Source: Halorubrum salinum (GTDB taxonomy: Archaea; Halobacteriota; Halobacteria; Halobacteriales; Haloferacaceae). Taken from it: DNA of 64,000 nt. The position numbers and the translations under genes were made by a program. The notes beneath the pieces are model-generated. The model was not told where the DNA came from and ran no database searches. It saw nothing but the letters and a program-made list of their open reading frames with translations. Each line of letters opens with the position of its first letter. Position 1 is the stretch's first letter. Of the stretch, positions 8,096 through 16,635 are shown one piece after another. The stretch covers positions 345,212-409,211 of the forward strand of contig NZ_JANHDO010000003.1 in the NCBI RefSeq assembly GCF_024494575.1. Direction: 5' to 3'.

Positions 8096-8857
8096 ATGCG
8101 CATCGAGAACAGCTTCATCCCGGTCGAGGGCGTCGGCGAGACGACGGAGCGCCGGCTCTGGCGGTCCGGGGTCACGACGTGGGAGGCGTTCGATCCCGGC
8201 GTCGGGGTCGCAGGCGTCGGGGACGCGACCGCAACGCGGATCGAGTCGTTCATCGCCGAGGCGCTGACCCGGCTCGACGACGGCGACGCCGCCTACTTCG
8301 ACCGCGCGTTCCCGAGCGGGGAGCGCTGGCGGCTTTACGAGAACTTCCGGTCGGAGACGTGTTTCTTCGACATCGAGACCACGGGGCTCGACGAGCACCG
8401 CGACCGGGTCACCACGGTGAGCTTCCACCGCGACGGCGAGACGACGACGCTCGTCGCCGGCGAGGACCTCACAGCCGAGGCGATCGCCGCGGAGTTCCGC
8501 GACGCCAGCCTGCTCGCGACGTTCAACGGGGCTCGCTTCGACGTTCCGTTCTTAGAGAGTTCATTCGATATCGAGGTCGACACGCCGCACCTCGACCTGA
8601 TGTACCCGGCGAAGCGGATCGGGCTCTCGGGCGGACTGAAACCCATCGAGAAGCAGCTCGGTATCGAGCGCGACCGGCCGGACATCTCCGGGCGCGACGC
8701 GGTCCGGCTGTGGCGCGAGTACGAGCGCGGCGACGAGGACGCACTCGACACGCTCGTCTCGTACAACCGAGAGGACGCGGAGAACCTGCGCACGCTCGCC
8801 GACGTGGTCTGTGAGTCGCTTCACGAGAGCGTCTTCGTCGACGAGCGTGAGCTGTAG
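8096..8857 (+). CDS. RNase H-like 3'-5' exonuclease (YprB-type)
   Basis: A 253-aa protein with a DnaQ/RNase H fold. The N-terminal 80 residues contain a helix-hairpin-helix-like segment (VEGVGETTERRLWRSGVTTWEAF). ExoI is CFFDIETTGLDEHRDRVTTVS with the metal-binding DxE. ExoII is LLATFNGARFDVPFLE. ExoIII is LVSYNREDAENL with the terminal aspartate. This matches the predicted exonuclease family YprB/COG3359. The substrate is unknown, with repair or RNA processing both possible. The start at 8096 is preceded by a TTTTTACC box about 25 bp upstream. Confidence 0.8.
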   Translation: MRIENSFIPVEGVGETTERRLWRSGVTTWEAFDPGVGVAGVGDATATRIESFIAEALTRLDDGDAAYFDRAFPSGERWRLYENFRSETCFFDIETTGLDEHRDRVTTVSFHRDGETTTLVAGEDLTAEAIAAEFRDASLLATFNGARFDVPFLESSFDIEVDTPHLDLMYPAKRIGLSGGLKPIEKQLGIERDRPDISGRDAVRLWREYERGDEDALDTLVSYNREDAENLRTLADVVCESLHESVFVDEREL

Positions 8858-8885
8858 CGCGGTGAGAAACCGACGGAACGCCCCG

Positions 8886-9197
8886 CTACCGGTCGGCGTC
8901 GCCGTCGGCGGACGAATCGGCTCGCGCCGCCTCGACGCGATCGGCGGTCGACTCCAGCGCGTCGCCGAGCGTCCGCGCCTGCGCCGGCGAGAGGTCGATC
9001 TCGTCGGCGTGCGGCGCGAGCGCGTCGGTGTCCGTCCCGTCGAGTTCGACCTGTAGCGTCACGTGCTCCGGGTCCTCCCGCGGGGCCGTGACGTTTACCA
9101 CGCCCGGCGCGTCCGCCTCGAACTCGTGGCCGCGGGCGCGGCCGTCGACCAGATCGAGAGTGGTGTACGCGTTCACCCGAAGCAGCCTGTCGGCCAT
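8886..9197 (-). CDS. Small conserved-looking protein coupled to nitrite/sulfite reductase
   Basis: A 103-residue acidic protein (MADRLLRVNAYTTLDLVDGRARGHEFEADAPG...) of no recognised function. Two adjacent ATG codons (9200 and 9197) follow the reductase stop in the overlap TGATGATG, so translation is coupled to the reductase. The middle part alternates short beta strands (VVNVTAPR, HVTLQVEL); the C-terminal 40 residues are helical and charged. A role linked to reductase maturation or regulation is inference from linkage only. Confidence 0.7.
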   Translation of the reverse strand: MADRLLRVNAYTTLDLVDGRARGHEFEADAPGVVNVTAPREDPEHVTLQVELDGTDTDALAPHADEIDLSPAQARTLGDALESTADRVEAARADSSADGDADR

Positions 9198-9199
9198 CA

Positions 9200-10948
9200 T
9201 CAGTCGTCCGCCGGCGCGGGTGGCGCCGAATCGAGCGAGTCGTCCTCGGCGTACGGGTACCACGTCCGCTTCGTGTTGTGCATCATGGGGTCGTCGTAGT
9301 CGGTCTCCTCGGGGTCGACGAACGCGTCCAGTTCGTCGTCGTCGTGGCGGGCGACGAACGCCCGGAACGACTCGCCCTCCTCGCGCTCGGCGGCGAAGGT
9401 GTCGATCAGGTTCGCGATCGCGCCCGGGACCTCGTCGGCCGGGACGCGCTGGGTTACCCACCGGGCGAACTGCGGCTCAGCGCCGAGGCCGCCGCCGAGA
9501 CCGACGTCGAGCGCCTCCACGGGCTCGCCGTCCTTACGCGTCTTCATGCCGCGGAGGCTCACGTCGGCGATCTGCGGCTGCGCGCAGGAGGCCGTACAGC
9601 CCGAGAGGTGGATGTGGAACTGGTCGACGTCGTCGGGCAGTTCGACGTTCTCCTTGAGCCACCGGGCGTACCGGACCTGTCGGTTCTTCGTCTCGACGAT
9701 GGACAGCGAGCAGTACTCGGTGCCGGTACACGCGACGGAGCCGCGCATGAACGGCGACGGCGACGGCGAGTAGTGCTCCAATATCGGCTCGTCGAGCAGG
9801 TCGTCGATCGCGTCGTCCGGCACGTCGGTCACGATGACGTTCTGGCGCTGTGAGAGACGCACCTCGCCGGAGCCGTACTCCTCGGCGACGTCCGCGAGTT
9901 CGAGGACGTCTTCGGCACCCATCCGCCCGACGAGGACGTTCAGGCCGACGAAGTTCGTCCCGTCCTTCTGGTCGTGGATTCCGATGAGATCGTTCCGCTC
10001 GCCAGCGCCCGTGTTGTACGTGTACTCCTCGCGGACGTCGCGGCCGGCGGTGTGCAGATCGAAGTCGACGTACTCCTCTTGGAGCGTCTCGCGGACCCTC
10101 TCGGCTCCCCACTCGTCGACGAGGAACTTGATCCGAGCGTTGTAGCGGTCCTCGCGGTCGCCGTTGTCTCGGAACAGCGCCGAGAGCCCGCCGGCCACGT
10201 CGGAGACGCGCTCGGGCGAGACCCAGACGTCGATGTCGCGGGCGAGCCGCGGCTCGTTGCGCGAGAGGCCGCCGCCGACGCGGACGTTGAATCCGACGAC
10301 GTCCTCGCCGTCGACCTCCTTGTACGCGGGCTCGAAGGCGAGGTCGTTGATGTCGCCCTGACCCGAACCGTCGGCGGAGCCGGTCACCGACACCTTCCAC
10401 TTCCGCGGGAGGTTCGAGTGGTCGTCGTTCCCCTTGAACGTCTCGTTGAGGTCGCGGATCACGGGCCACGCGTCGATGACCTCTTGGGCGTCCTTGCCGG
10501 CCACGGGGTTGCCGACGATGTTCCGCCACGAGTCGCCACAGGCCTGCTGAGTCGAGAGCCCGTTCGCTTCGAGCTTCTCGAAGATGGCGGGCACGTCCGA
10601 GAGTTCGATCCAGTGGAGCTGGATCGACTGGCGGGTGGTGAAGTCGGCGTACGCGTCGCCGAAGATCGGGTTCGTTCCCGGACCCCGGGCGTACTCGTCG
10701 GCTATCTCACCGACGACGCGGAGCTGCCCCGGTTCGAGCACGCCGTTCGGCGTCCCGATCCGCATCATGAAGTACCCTTCCTGTCCGTTCCGCTGGTGGT
10801 ACAGGCCCCACCACTTGAACCGCTCGAACCACGCGTCCCGCTCGTCGTCGGGGATCGAGTCGAACCCCCGTTCGGCGAACTCGAACAGGTGGTCTCGGAT
10901 CTCCGACCCGTAGACCTCCGACTTCCAGTTTTCGACGTCCGTTGGCAT
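9200..10948 (-). CDS. Ferredoxin-dependent siroheme nitrite/sulfite reductase
   Basis: Assimilatory reductase carrying out a six-electron reduction of nitrite to ammonia or sulfite to sulfide. The 582-aa chain has two ferredoxin-like half domains with YFMMRIGTPNGVLEPGQLR and DFTTRQSIQLHWI near the N-terminus. The coupled 4Fe-4S/siroheme cysteines sit in CTGTEYC and, about 38 residues on, in SGCTASC. Sequence alone does not firmly separate nitrite from sulfite specificity. No nitrate reductase or transporter is nearby. Translation is coupled to the 103-aa gene downstream. Confidence 0.88.
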   Translation of the reverse strand: MPTDVENWKSEVYGSEIRDHLFEFAERGFDSIPDDERDAWFERFKWWGLYHQRNGQEGYFMMRIGTPNGVLEPGQLRVVGEIADEYARGPGTNPIFGDAYADFTTRQSIQLHWIELSDVPAIFEKLEANGLSTQQACGDSWRNIVGNPVAGKDAQEVIDAWPVIRDLNETFKGNDDHSNLPRKWKVSVTGSADGSGQGDINDLAFEPAYKEVDGEDVVGFNVRVGGGLSRNEPRLARDIDVWVSPERVSDVAGGLSALFRDNGDREDRYNARIKFLVDEWGAERVRETLQEEYVDFDLHTAGRDVREEYTYNTGAGERNDLIGIHDQKDGTNFVGLNVLVGRMGAEDVLELADVAEEYGSGEVRLSQRQNVIVTDVPDDAIDDLLDEPILEHYSPSPSPFMRGSVACTGTEYCSLSIVETKNRQVRYARWLKENVELPDDVDQFHIHLSGCTASCAQPQIADVSLRGMKTRKDGEPVEALDVGLGGGLGAEPQFARWVTQRVPADEVPGAIANLIDTFAAEREEGESFRAFVARHDDDELDAFVDPEETDYDDPMMHNTKRTWYPYAEDDSLDSAPPAPADD

Positions 10949-11028
10949 CGATATCGCCTACACGCCCCCATCACATAGGCGACTGCGTCGAGTCAACCTT
11001 CCCCGGTGCTGCCCCGAAGCGGCAACTG

Positions 11029-11346
11029 TTACTGGTTCGTCTCGGGGCGTGGCCGTCTGATAGCGGACCGATCGATTGCGGCGAAGGAACCGTCGCGAAT
11101 CCGTCCGACGGGTATCCAGCCGGTCGTTCCGGACGCGCCGCAGGCGATACACTGTCCGTACACGCGGACCTCGACGGTCGACCCGTCGACGCCGACGGTC
11201 TGGAAGTTCTCGACGACCAGATCGGCGAGATCGCAGCCACAGAATTCGTCGGTGTCGAGCCGCCACAGTTCGCTAACGCGCACTTCTCGGTGGTCGTCGA
11301 CGGAGATCCACGCCCCGTCGTCGAGGACTCGCAGGCGAGTTGTCAC
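11029..11346 (-). CDS. Small four-cysteine protein, function unknown
   Basis: A protein of about 105 residues if it starts at the GTG at 11346; a TTG 9 codons upstream (11373) is the alternative. Cysteines fall in a CxC pair (DEFCGCDLADL) and a CxxC pair (YGQCIACGASG) about 28 residues apart, a plausible zinc site. A beta-rich core precedes a short basic tail. Not recognised as a named family. Confidence 0.6.
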   Translation of the reverse strand: MTTRLRVLDDGAWISVDDHREVRVSELWRLDTDEFCGCDLADLVVENFQTVGVDGSTVEVRVYGQCIACGASGTTGWIPVGRIRDGSFAAIDRSAIRRPRPETNQ

Positions 11347-11562
11347 GGGTCGAATTAGGCGCGAGGCCGTCAATGCGTGTCGGTGCGTGCAAACGGCCGG
11401 CGTTTCCGTGACGCCTCGAACAGGCGAAATCGCCGGACTGAGGCGCGAACGGTCGCCGCGCCGTCGTCACGAGTACCGGACACCGGTTCCGGTATCCCCG
11501 AGTAGTGGTGCGAATTACTCCTGAACGGCCGCTTATGGCCCGGTGGGCCGTGGACCATATCG

Positions 11563-11691
11563 ATGACCGACCCGACTACCGGATCGAAAGCGCCCTCCGC
11601 CGTTCCGGCGAGTGCGGAGCACAGAGAGCACGCGTCCGCGGACGTGGCACCGGAGCTGTTCGAGCGCGACGCAGACGGAGAGGGCCGATGA
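11563..11691 (+). CDS. Tiny hypothetical protein, first gene of a pair
   Basis: A 42-codon frame starting MTDPTTGSKAPSAVPASAEH and ending APELFERDADGEGR. A CTTATGG TATA-like box at about 11532-11538 lies 28 bp upstream, as expected for a leaderless haloarchaeal transcript. Its stop overlaps the next ATG (ATGA). The sequence is acidic and disordered-looking, with no recognised family. Confidence 0.5.
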   Translation: MTDPTTGSKAPSAVPASAEHREHASADVAPELFERDADGEGR

Positions 11692-11876
11692 CGCTCGACA
11701 CCGCACCGCCGTCGACGGACGAGTCGGAGTCCGAGACCGAACACGGCGCGGCCCCGAGCGACGACGCCGACGACGGTCCGCGACCGGCGGACGGCGACGC
11801 GAGCCACCTCGACGACCTCGAAGACGGCGCGGGATGTACGGAGATCTGGGAGAAGCTCTCCGAGGGACGGGAGTAG
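11688..11876 (+). CDS. Small acidic hypothetical protein, second gene of a pair
   Basis: A 62-residue protein whose ATG overlaps the previous stop by four bases. The first 45 residues are acidic and low in complexity. The tail GAGCTEIWEKLSEGRE is amphipathic, contains the only cysteine and looks like the functional part, perhaps a docking peptide. No family is recognised. The coupling suggests both small genes are made together. Confidence 0.55.
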   Translation: MTLDTAPPSTDESESETEHGAAPSDDADDGPRPADGDASHLDDLEDGAGCTEIWEKLSEGRE

Positions 11877-11909
11877 CTTCAGCGGACGCGCACGCGTCAG
11901 AAACGCGCG

Positions 11910-12449
11910 CTAGGACAGGTGTGCCGCGATGTCGGCCTCCGTGATGATGCCGACCGTCTCGCCCCCGTCGGTGACCATCACGGCCTTGTAGTGGTCGAGG
12001 AGGTTCCGGACCTCGTCGACCGTCGCGCTCGGCGCGACGGTGGGGAACGACTCGCTCATCACCTCGCTGACCGGGTGCTCCCCGACGTTGTCGCCGGCGT
12101 GGATCACGTCGCCTTGGCTGATCGACCCGACCGGCACCCCGTTCTGGAGGACCGGTAACTGCGAGTACGCCTCCGCTTCCATCAGTTCGACCGCCTCACG
12201 AACCGCGTCGTCGGGCGCGACGCTGATGACCGTCTCGTTCATCAGGTCGGTCGCGCGGACGACCTCGCCTTCGGCCGCGTGGAGCGCGTTGACGATCCGA
12301 CGCAGCGTCGAGAGCCGCGGGTCGACGTCACCGCCCTCGATCCGCGCGATGAGCGGCTGTGAGACGTCGGCCGCCTCCGCGAGTTCACTCTGTGTCAACT
12401 CGAGGTCCGTTCGGCGCTCGCGGAGGTCCTGTGGCGTCGGAAGTTCCAT
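11910..12449 (-). CDS. XRE-type HTH regulator with paired CBS domains
   Basis: A 179-aa protein. Residues 5-60 form a cro/CI-like helix-turn-helix (LRERRTDLELTQSELAEAADVSQPLIARIEGG). Residues 67-179 form two CBS domains starting MNETVISVAPDDAV and MSESFPTVAPSATV. CBS pairs usually bind adenine nucleotides or SAM, so this is probably a transcription regulator responding to energy or SAM state. It is transcribed divergently from the E1 dehydrogenase operon, 122 bp away, and could regulate it (inference). Confidence 0.87.
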   Translation of the reverse strand: MELPTPQDLRERRTDLELTQSELAEAADVSQPLIARIEGGDVDPRLSTLRRIVNALHAAEGEVVRATDLMNETVISVAPDDAVREAVELMEAEAYSQLPVLQNGVPVGSISQGDVIHAGDNVGEHPVSEVMSESFPTVAPSATVDEVRNLLDHYKAVMVTDGGETVGIITEADIAAHLS

Positions 12450-12571
12450 ACCGACGGATAACTCCGGGTTATTAGAAAAGGTTTCGACGGCGTCCGATAT
12501 CGCAGCGGGACAGTTCCGGACGTCCGACTGCCGCCGGAAACACTATCATCGATCGTGTACGATACCGTGTC

Positions 12572-13615
12572 ATGGTATCACTGGGCAGGATGCGGGAGTT
12601 GTACGCCGACATGGTCACGGCGCGCCACTACGAGGAGCGCTTACAGGAGGAGTATCTGGAGGGGAAACAGCCGGCGTTCGACATCTCGGCGGGACCGATC
12701 CCCGGAGAACTCCACCTCGCGGCGGGACAGGAGGCGGCGGCCGTCGGCGTTTGTCACCACCTCCGAGCGGACGACACCGTGACCGCGCCGCACCGACCAC
12801 ACCACGTCGCGATCGCGAAGGGCGTGGACCTGAAGCGGATGACCGCAGAGATATTCGGACGGAAGACGGGACTCGGCAAGGGGAAAGGCGGTCACATGCA
12901 CCTGTTCGACCCCGACGTGAACTTCGCCTGTAGCGGGATCATCGCCGAGGGGTGTCCGCCGGCCGCCGGGGCGGCGCTGGCGGCGAAGAAGCGAAACGAG
13001 GACTCCGTGGCGGTCGCGTTCCTCGGCGAGGGCGCGATCGATCAGGGAGCGTTCCTCGAATCGCTGAACTTCGCGAGCGTTCACGACCTGCCGGTCGTGT
13101 TCGTCGTGGAGGACAACGACTGGGCGATAAGCATGCCGAAAGAGCGCGTCACCGACGTGGAGAACGGCTCGGACAGGGCGGCCGGATTCGACATGCCCGG
13201 CTTCCGCGTCGACCGCGACGACGCCCTCGCCGTCTACGAGGCGGCCGGGGAGGCGATCGGCCGCGCGCGCGACCAGAACGGACCGACCCTCTTGGAGGTG
13301 CAGGTCCACCGCCGGATGGGCCACTTCATGGGCGATCCACAGACGTACCGCCCCGACGACGACGAGGAGGCGGCGCTCGCTCGCGACTCGATCGACAGGC
13401 TCGAATCGACGCTCCGCGACCACGGCCTCGGCGACGACGACCTCTCGGCGATTCGCGGCGACGCGGAAGAGCGGGTCGAGGAGGCGATCGCGTGGGCGAA
13501 AGAGCAGCCGCAGCCGGCTCCCGAGGACGCTTACGACGACGTGTTCGTCAACCCGCCGTCGGGCGTGACGACGGAGGAGCCCGACTTCGATCTCGCAGGA
13601 GGTGACGACCGATGA
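12572..13615 (+). CDS. 2-oxoacid/acetoin dehydrogenase E1 alpha subunit
   Basis: Thiamine-diphosphate-dependent E1 alpha subunit, 347 residues. Hallmarks are the substrate-channel segment HRPHHVAIAKGVDLKRM, KGGHMHLFD, and the ThDP/Mg motif GEGAIDQGAFLESLNFASVHDLPVVFVVEDN with the paired phosphorylation-loop region MGHFMGDPQTYR. The acetoin dehydrogenase-like pattern and lack of a branched-chain signature leave the substrate open. The gene overlaps E1 beta by four bases (ATGA). The divergent HTH-CBS gene is a candidate regulator. Confidence 0.85.
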   Translation: MVSLGRMRELYADMVTARHYEERLQEEYLEGKQPAFDISAGPIPGELHLAAGQEAAAVGVCHHLRADDTVTAPHRPHHVAIAKGVDLKRMTAEIFGRKTGLGKGKGGHMHLFDPDVNFACSGIIAEGCPPAAGAALAAKKRNEDSVAVAFLGEGAIDQGAFLESLNFASVHDLPVVFVVEDNDWAISMPKERVTDVENGSDRAAGFDMPGFRVDRDDALAVYEAAGEAIGRARDQNGPTLLEVQVHRRMGHFMGDPQTYRPDDDEEAALARDSIDRLESTLRDHGLGDDDLSAIRGDAEERVEEAIAWAKEQPQPAPEDAYDDVFVNPPSGVTTEEPDFDLAGGDDR

Positions 13616-14640
13616 GCGACGCGGACGACGCGGTCGACCGCGAGCTGACGATGAGCCGAGCGATGGTGGAGTCGATCGCCCACGAGATGCGCGCGAACGA
13701 GGAGGTCTTCTACATGGGCGAAGACGTAGCCGACTACGGCGGTATCTTCGACAGCACCCAAGGGCTCCTCGACGAGTTCGGCCGCGACCGGATCATGGAC
13801 GTGCCGATAAGCGAGACGGCGTACCTCGGGGCCGCCGTCGGCGCCGCCCAAGAGGGGATGCGACCCATAGCGGAGCTGATGTTCGTGGACTTCTTCGGGG
13901 TCGCGATGGACCAGATCTACAACCAGCTCGCGAAGAACACCTACATGAGCGGGGGGAACGTGAACGTCCCGCTCGTTCTCACGGCCGCCGTCGGCGGAAC
14001 GTACAACGACGCCGCCCAGCACTCACAGACGCTGTACGGGACGTTCGCGCACGTGCCGGGGCTGAAGGTCGTCGTTCCGTCGACGGCGTACGACGCGAAG
14101 GGGCTGATGCACAACGCGATCCGCGACGACGACCCGGTCATGTACCTGTTCCACAAGCGGCTGATGGGTATCGGCTGGATGCCGGCCCCGGACGGGCCGA
14201 AGACGCCCGTCCCGGAGACGGACTACACGATCCCCTTCGGGTCGGCGGACGTCAAACGCGAGGGAGCAGACGTCACCGTCGTCACGCTCGGTCTCCACGT
14301 CCACCGGGCGCTCGACGCGGCGGAGTCGCTCGCGGCGGGCGGTATCGACGCGGAGGTCATCGACCTCCGCACGCTCGTTCCCCTCGATACGGAGACGATA
14401 CTCGAGTCCGTCCGGAAGACCGGACGGCTCGTCGTCGTCGACGAGGACTACCGGTCGTTCGGCGTGACCGGAGAGATCATCGCGAGCGTCGCCGACGGCG
14501 ACCTCGACGCGCTCGACGCCGTCGAGCGGGTCGCCGTCCCCGACGTCCCGATCCCGTACGCTCGCCCCATGGAGAACGAGGTCATCCCGGACGCCACGGA
14601 CATCGAAGCGAGCGTCCGCGAGGTCGTCTCGGGAGAATGA
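13612..14640 (+). CDS. 2-oxoacid/acetoin dehydrogenase E1 beta subunit
   Basis: A 342-aa E1 beta chain that completes the alpha2beta2 decarboxylase. Recognisable blocks are MGEDVADYGGIFDSTQGLLDEFG, ISETAYLGAAVGAAQEGMRP, EVIDLRTLVPLDTETILESVRKTGRLVVVDE and VPDVPIPYARPMEN at the C-terminus. It overlaps the upstream alpha gene and the downstream lipoyl-domain gene by four bases each, so all three are one translationally coupled operon. Confidence 0.87.
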   Translation: MSDADDAVDRELTMSRAMVESIAHEMRANEEVFYMGEDVADYGGIFDSTQGLLDEFGRDRIMDVPISETAYLGAAVGAAQEGMRPIAELMFVDFFGVAMDQIYNQLAKNTYMSGGNVNVPLVLTAAVGGTYNDAAQHSQTLYGTFAHVPGLKVVVPSTAYDAKGLMHNAIRDDDPVMYLFHKRLMGIGWMPAPDGPKTPVPETDYTIPFGSADVKREGADVTVVTLGLHVHRALDAAESLAAGGIDAEVIDLRTLVPLDTETILESVRKTGRLVVVDEDYRSFGVTGEIIASVADGDLDALDAVERVAVPDVPIPYARPMENEVIPDATDIEASVREVVSGE

Positions 14641-14924
14641 CCGACCGGAGACGCGTGACCGACGGCGGATCCGGGATGCGGGTCGCGGTTCGCGCCGCCG
14701 GCGACTGGGAGGAGGACGTCGACGAGACCGAGGGGATCGTCGTCGACTGGTTCGCCCGCGAGGGGCGGTCGGTGCAGGCCGGCGATACCGTCTGTGAGAT
14801 ACAAGTGGAGAAGGTGAGCGTCGATATCCACGCGCCCGTCGCGGGAACCCTCGACGAGATCGTCGTGGACGAAGACGACGCGTTCGAGATCGGCGACACG
14901 CTCGGGTGGCTCCGGTCCGAGTGA
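14637..14924 (+). CDS. Stand-alone lipoyl-domain protein
   Basis: A 95-residue protein made of one lipoyl/biotinyl domain. The swinging-arm lysine sits in EIQVEKVSVDIHAP (about K59), flanked by the usual hairpin (QAGDTVCEIQ, AGTLDEIVVDEDD). There is no E1/E3-binding domain and no acyltransferase domain, so it cannot act as a complete E2. It overlaps E1 beta by ATGA. Related haloarchaeal operons with only E1 genes plus an unattached lipoyl domain have been described (recalled, not checked). Confidence 0.85.
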   Translation: MTDRRRVTDGGSGMRVAVRAAGDWEEDVDETEGIVVDWFAREGRSVQAGDTVCEIQVEKVSVDIHAPVAGTLDEIVVDEDDAFEIGDTLGWLRSE

Positions 14925-14973
14925 GCACACCGGAGCGCCCGATTCCCCCGGTTTCGCTCGGCCGGGCCGGGGG

Positions 14974-14982
14974 ATTATATAT
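14974..14982 (+). promoter_or_regulatory. TATA box of methylglyoxal synthase gene
   Basis: ATTATATAT ends about 23 bp before ATG 15006, embedded in GC-rich sequence. It fits a leaderless or near-leaderless transcript. Confidence 0.6.
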
Positions 14983-15005
14983 CGACGGAACGTGCGGTCT
15001 GTGGT

Positions 15006-15377
15006 ATGCGCATTGCGCTCATCGCCCACGACGAACTGAAAGACGAGATGGTCGCGTTCGTCACCGCTCACGCTGACGCCCTCGGAGAGTGTGAACTGGT
15101 GACGACCGGGACGACGGGAAAGCGGATCGCAGACGAGACGGGCCTCGCGGTGAATCGACAGGCCTCGGGTCCGTACGGCGGCGACCTCCAGATCGGCGGG
15201 ATGATCGCGGACGGGACCGTAGACGGCGTCGTGTTCCTCAGGGACCCGCTCACCGCGCAGGCACACGAGCCGGACATCTCGGCGCTGTTGCGCGTGTGCG
15301 ACGTGAAAGACGTCCCGCTGGCGACGAACGTCGCCTCCGCCGACCTCCTCGTCGACGGACTCCTCGGCGACGGGTGA
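15006..15377 (+). CDS. mgsA: Methylglyoxal synthase
   Basis: Converts dihydroxyacetone phosphate to methylglyoxal and phosphate. The 123-residue protein has family landmarks: [16 protein letters not shown], the phosphate-binding [24 protein letters not shown] with the catalytic aspartate, and [15 protein letters not shown] with the conserved histidine, then [10 protein letters not shown]. Length is slightly below the bacterial enzyme. It may bypass lower glycolysis; haloarchaeal use of this shunt is not evident from the neighbours. Confidence 0.92.
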   Translation: MRIALIAHDELKDEMVAFVTAHADALGECELVTTGTTGKRIADETGLAVNRQASGPYGGDLQIGGMIADGTVDGVVFLRDPLTAQAHEPDISALLRVCDVKDVPLATNVASADLLVDGLLGDG

Positions 15378-15465
15378 GCGCGTTCGGTCCCGTCGAGGCC
15401 GCCGATTATCATCGTAGAGACTCCGTCCGGCGATGTTTTACCCCCGGCCGTCGTACGACCCGCCG

Positions 15466-15963
15466 ATGAAGCGTCCGGATCGGCTCCGCGTCGTCGTCGC
15501 GGTCGCGCTGCTCCTCGCGGCTCCGGGGGCTGTGAGCGGCGCGGCCCTCACGGGGCCGGCTCAGGCGGCAGACGACGGGCTCCCCGGCGACCCGAGCGAC
15601 GGCTCGGTCGAGCCGATGACGGCGTGTTTCACCGGCGACGGATATCCCATCTCGATAGGTGAGACGGGGGCGACGCTGGACGCGCTCGTCCACCTCTCCG
15701 TGTTGACGGACCCGGCGGTCGGCAACGAGTTCGGAATCGAGGCGGCCGGCACGTTAGAAGACGACTCGATCGTGACGCTCGCCGCCGGCGTCAGACTCAC
15801 CGCGCGAGAGGCGATCGCGGACGGCGTCGACCCGTTCGCGGCGTTCGACATCCTATATACCTACGAACTCCGCCTCCCGATGTTCAGCGGGTCGATAGAC
15901 GAGACGGAATACCGGGACAGCGGCTCGCCGTTCCGATCGAGCGCGGGCGTCGTCCCGTGTTGA
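15466..15963 (+). CDS. Secreted protein of unknown function
   Basis: A 165-residue protein with a signal peptide: basic start MKRPDRLRVV, hydrophobic core VAVALLLAAPGAV, and likely cleavage near residues 24-36. The mature part has beta-strand blocks and only two cysteines, one early (TACFTGDGYPISIG) and one as the very last residue (VVPC), which could form a disulfide. ATG 15466 is chosen because the signal peptide begins there. No family function is recognised. Confidence 0.65.
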   Translation: MKRPDRLRVVVAVALLLAAPGAVSGAALTGPAQAADDGLPGDPSDGSVEPMTACFTGDGYPISIGETGATLDALVHLSVLTDPAVGNEFGIEAAGTLEDDSIVTLAAGVRLTAREAIADGVDPFAAFDILYTYELRLPMFSGSIDETEYRDSGSPFRSSAGVVPC

Positions 15964-16054
15964 CGTGTTCCGGCCGTCGCGTTCGGGTTCGCGGGTCGAG
16001 GTCATCGAACGCGACGCCAGCGTTCGTTGACTCGACCGCCGGCGAGTCCCGACG

Positions 16055-16504
16055 TCAGACCGGAGGACCGTCTTCCTCGTAGTTCGTTTCGAGGATGATC
16101 ATCGTCTGTGACCGCGAGAAGCCGTCCATCTCCGCTATCCGGTCGAACATCAGTTCTCGGAGGCTCCCGGTGTCGGCGGCGACGACGCGGAGGAGCACGT
16201 CCCACTCGCCGGTCGTCAGGTGGATCTCGCGGACCTCGTCCACGTCGCGAAGTCCGTCGATCGCGTTCTCCTCGCGCCCCTGTTCGACCCGGAGCCCGAC
16301 GAACGCGCTCACGCCGTACCCGACCGCCTCGGGGTCGACCGACGCGTGGTATCCCTCGATGACTCCCGCCTCCTCCATGCGACCCACCCGGTCGTGGACC
16401 GTCGCACTGGACATGTCGATGCGGCGTGCGACCTCGGAGAACGGCGTTCGTGCATCCGCCTGAAGGATTCGGAGGATGGCGCGGTCCGTCTCGTCGAGTT
16501 CCAT
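16055..16504 (-). CDS. Lrp/AsnC-family transcription regulator
   Basis: A 149-residue regulator. The N-terminal winged HTH is MELDETDRAILRILQADARTPFSEVARRIDMSSATVHDRVGRMEEAGVI. The C-terminal RAM effector domain follows (VSAFVGLRVEQGREENAIDGLRDVDEVREIHLTTGEWDVLLRVVA). An in-frame ATG five codons upstream (16519) is the alternative start. It is divergent from ileS with a 131-bp shared promoter region. Effector is probably an amino acid; target unknown. Confidence 0.88.
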   Translation of the reverse strand: MELDETDRAILRILQADARTPFSEVARRIDMSSATVHDRVGRMEEAGVIEGYHASVDPEAVGYGVSAFVGLRVEQGREENAIDGLRDVDEVREIHLTTGEWDVLLRVVAADTGSLRELMFDRIAEMDGFSRSQTMIILETNYEEDGPPV

Positions 16505-16606
16505 GCGTACGATACGCATCCGCCGGACTTGGCCCTTCCGGAGCCACGTGGTCGCGATACACGACCCGTGATACGCGACACCACGCCGGTGCGTGACTCC
16601 GCCGTA

Positions 16607-16615
16607 TTCAAATAT
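16607..16615 (+). promoter_or_regulatory. TATA box of ileS
   Basis: TTCAAATAT lies about 25 bp upstream of ATG 16636 in the region shared with the divergent Lrp-type regulator, consistent with a leaderless ileS transcript. Confidence 0.55.
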
Positions 16616-16635
16616 CCGCGCCAAGACCGATCCGT

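Noticed and set aside
12641..13423. 260-aa leftward frame opposite the E1 alpha gene
   Set aside because: It is an antisense frame created by GC-rich codon bias; the E1 alpha motifs on the plus strand are unambiguous.
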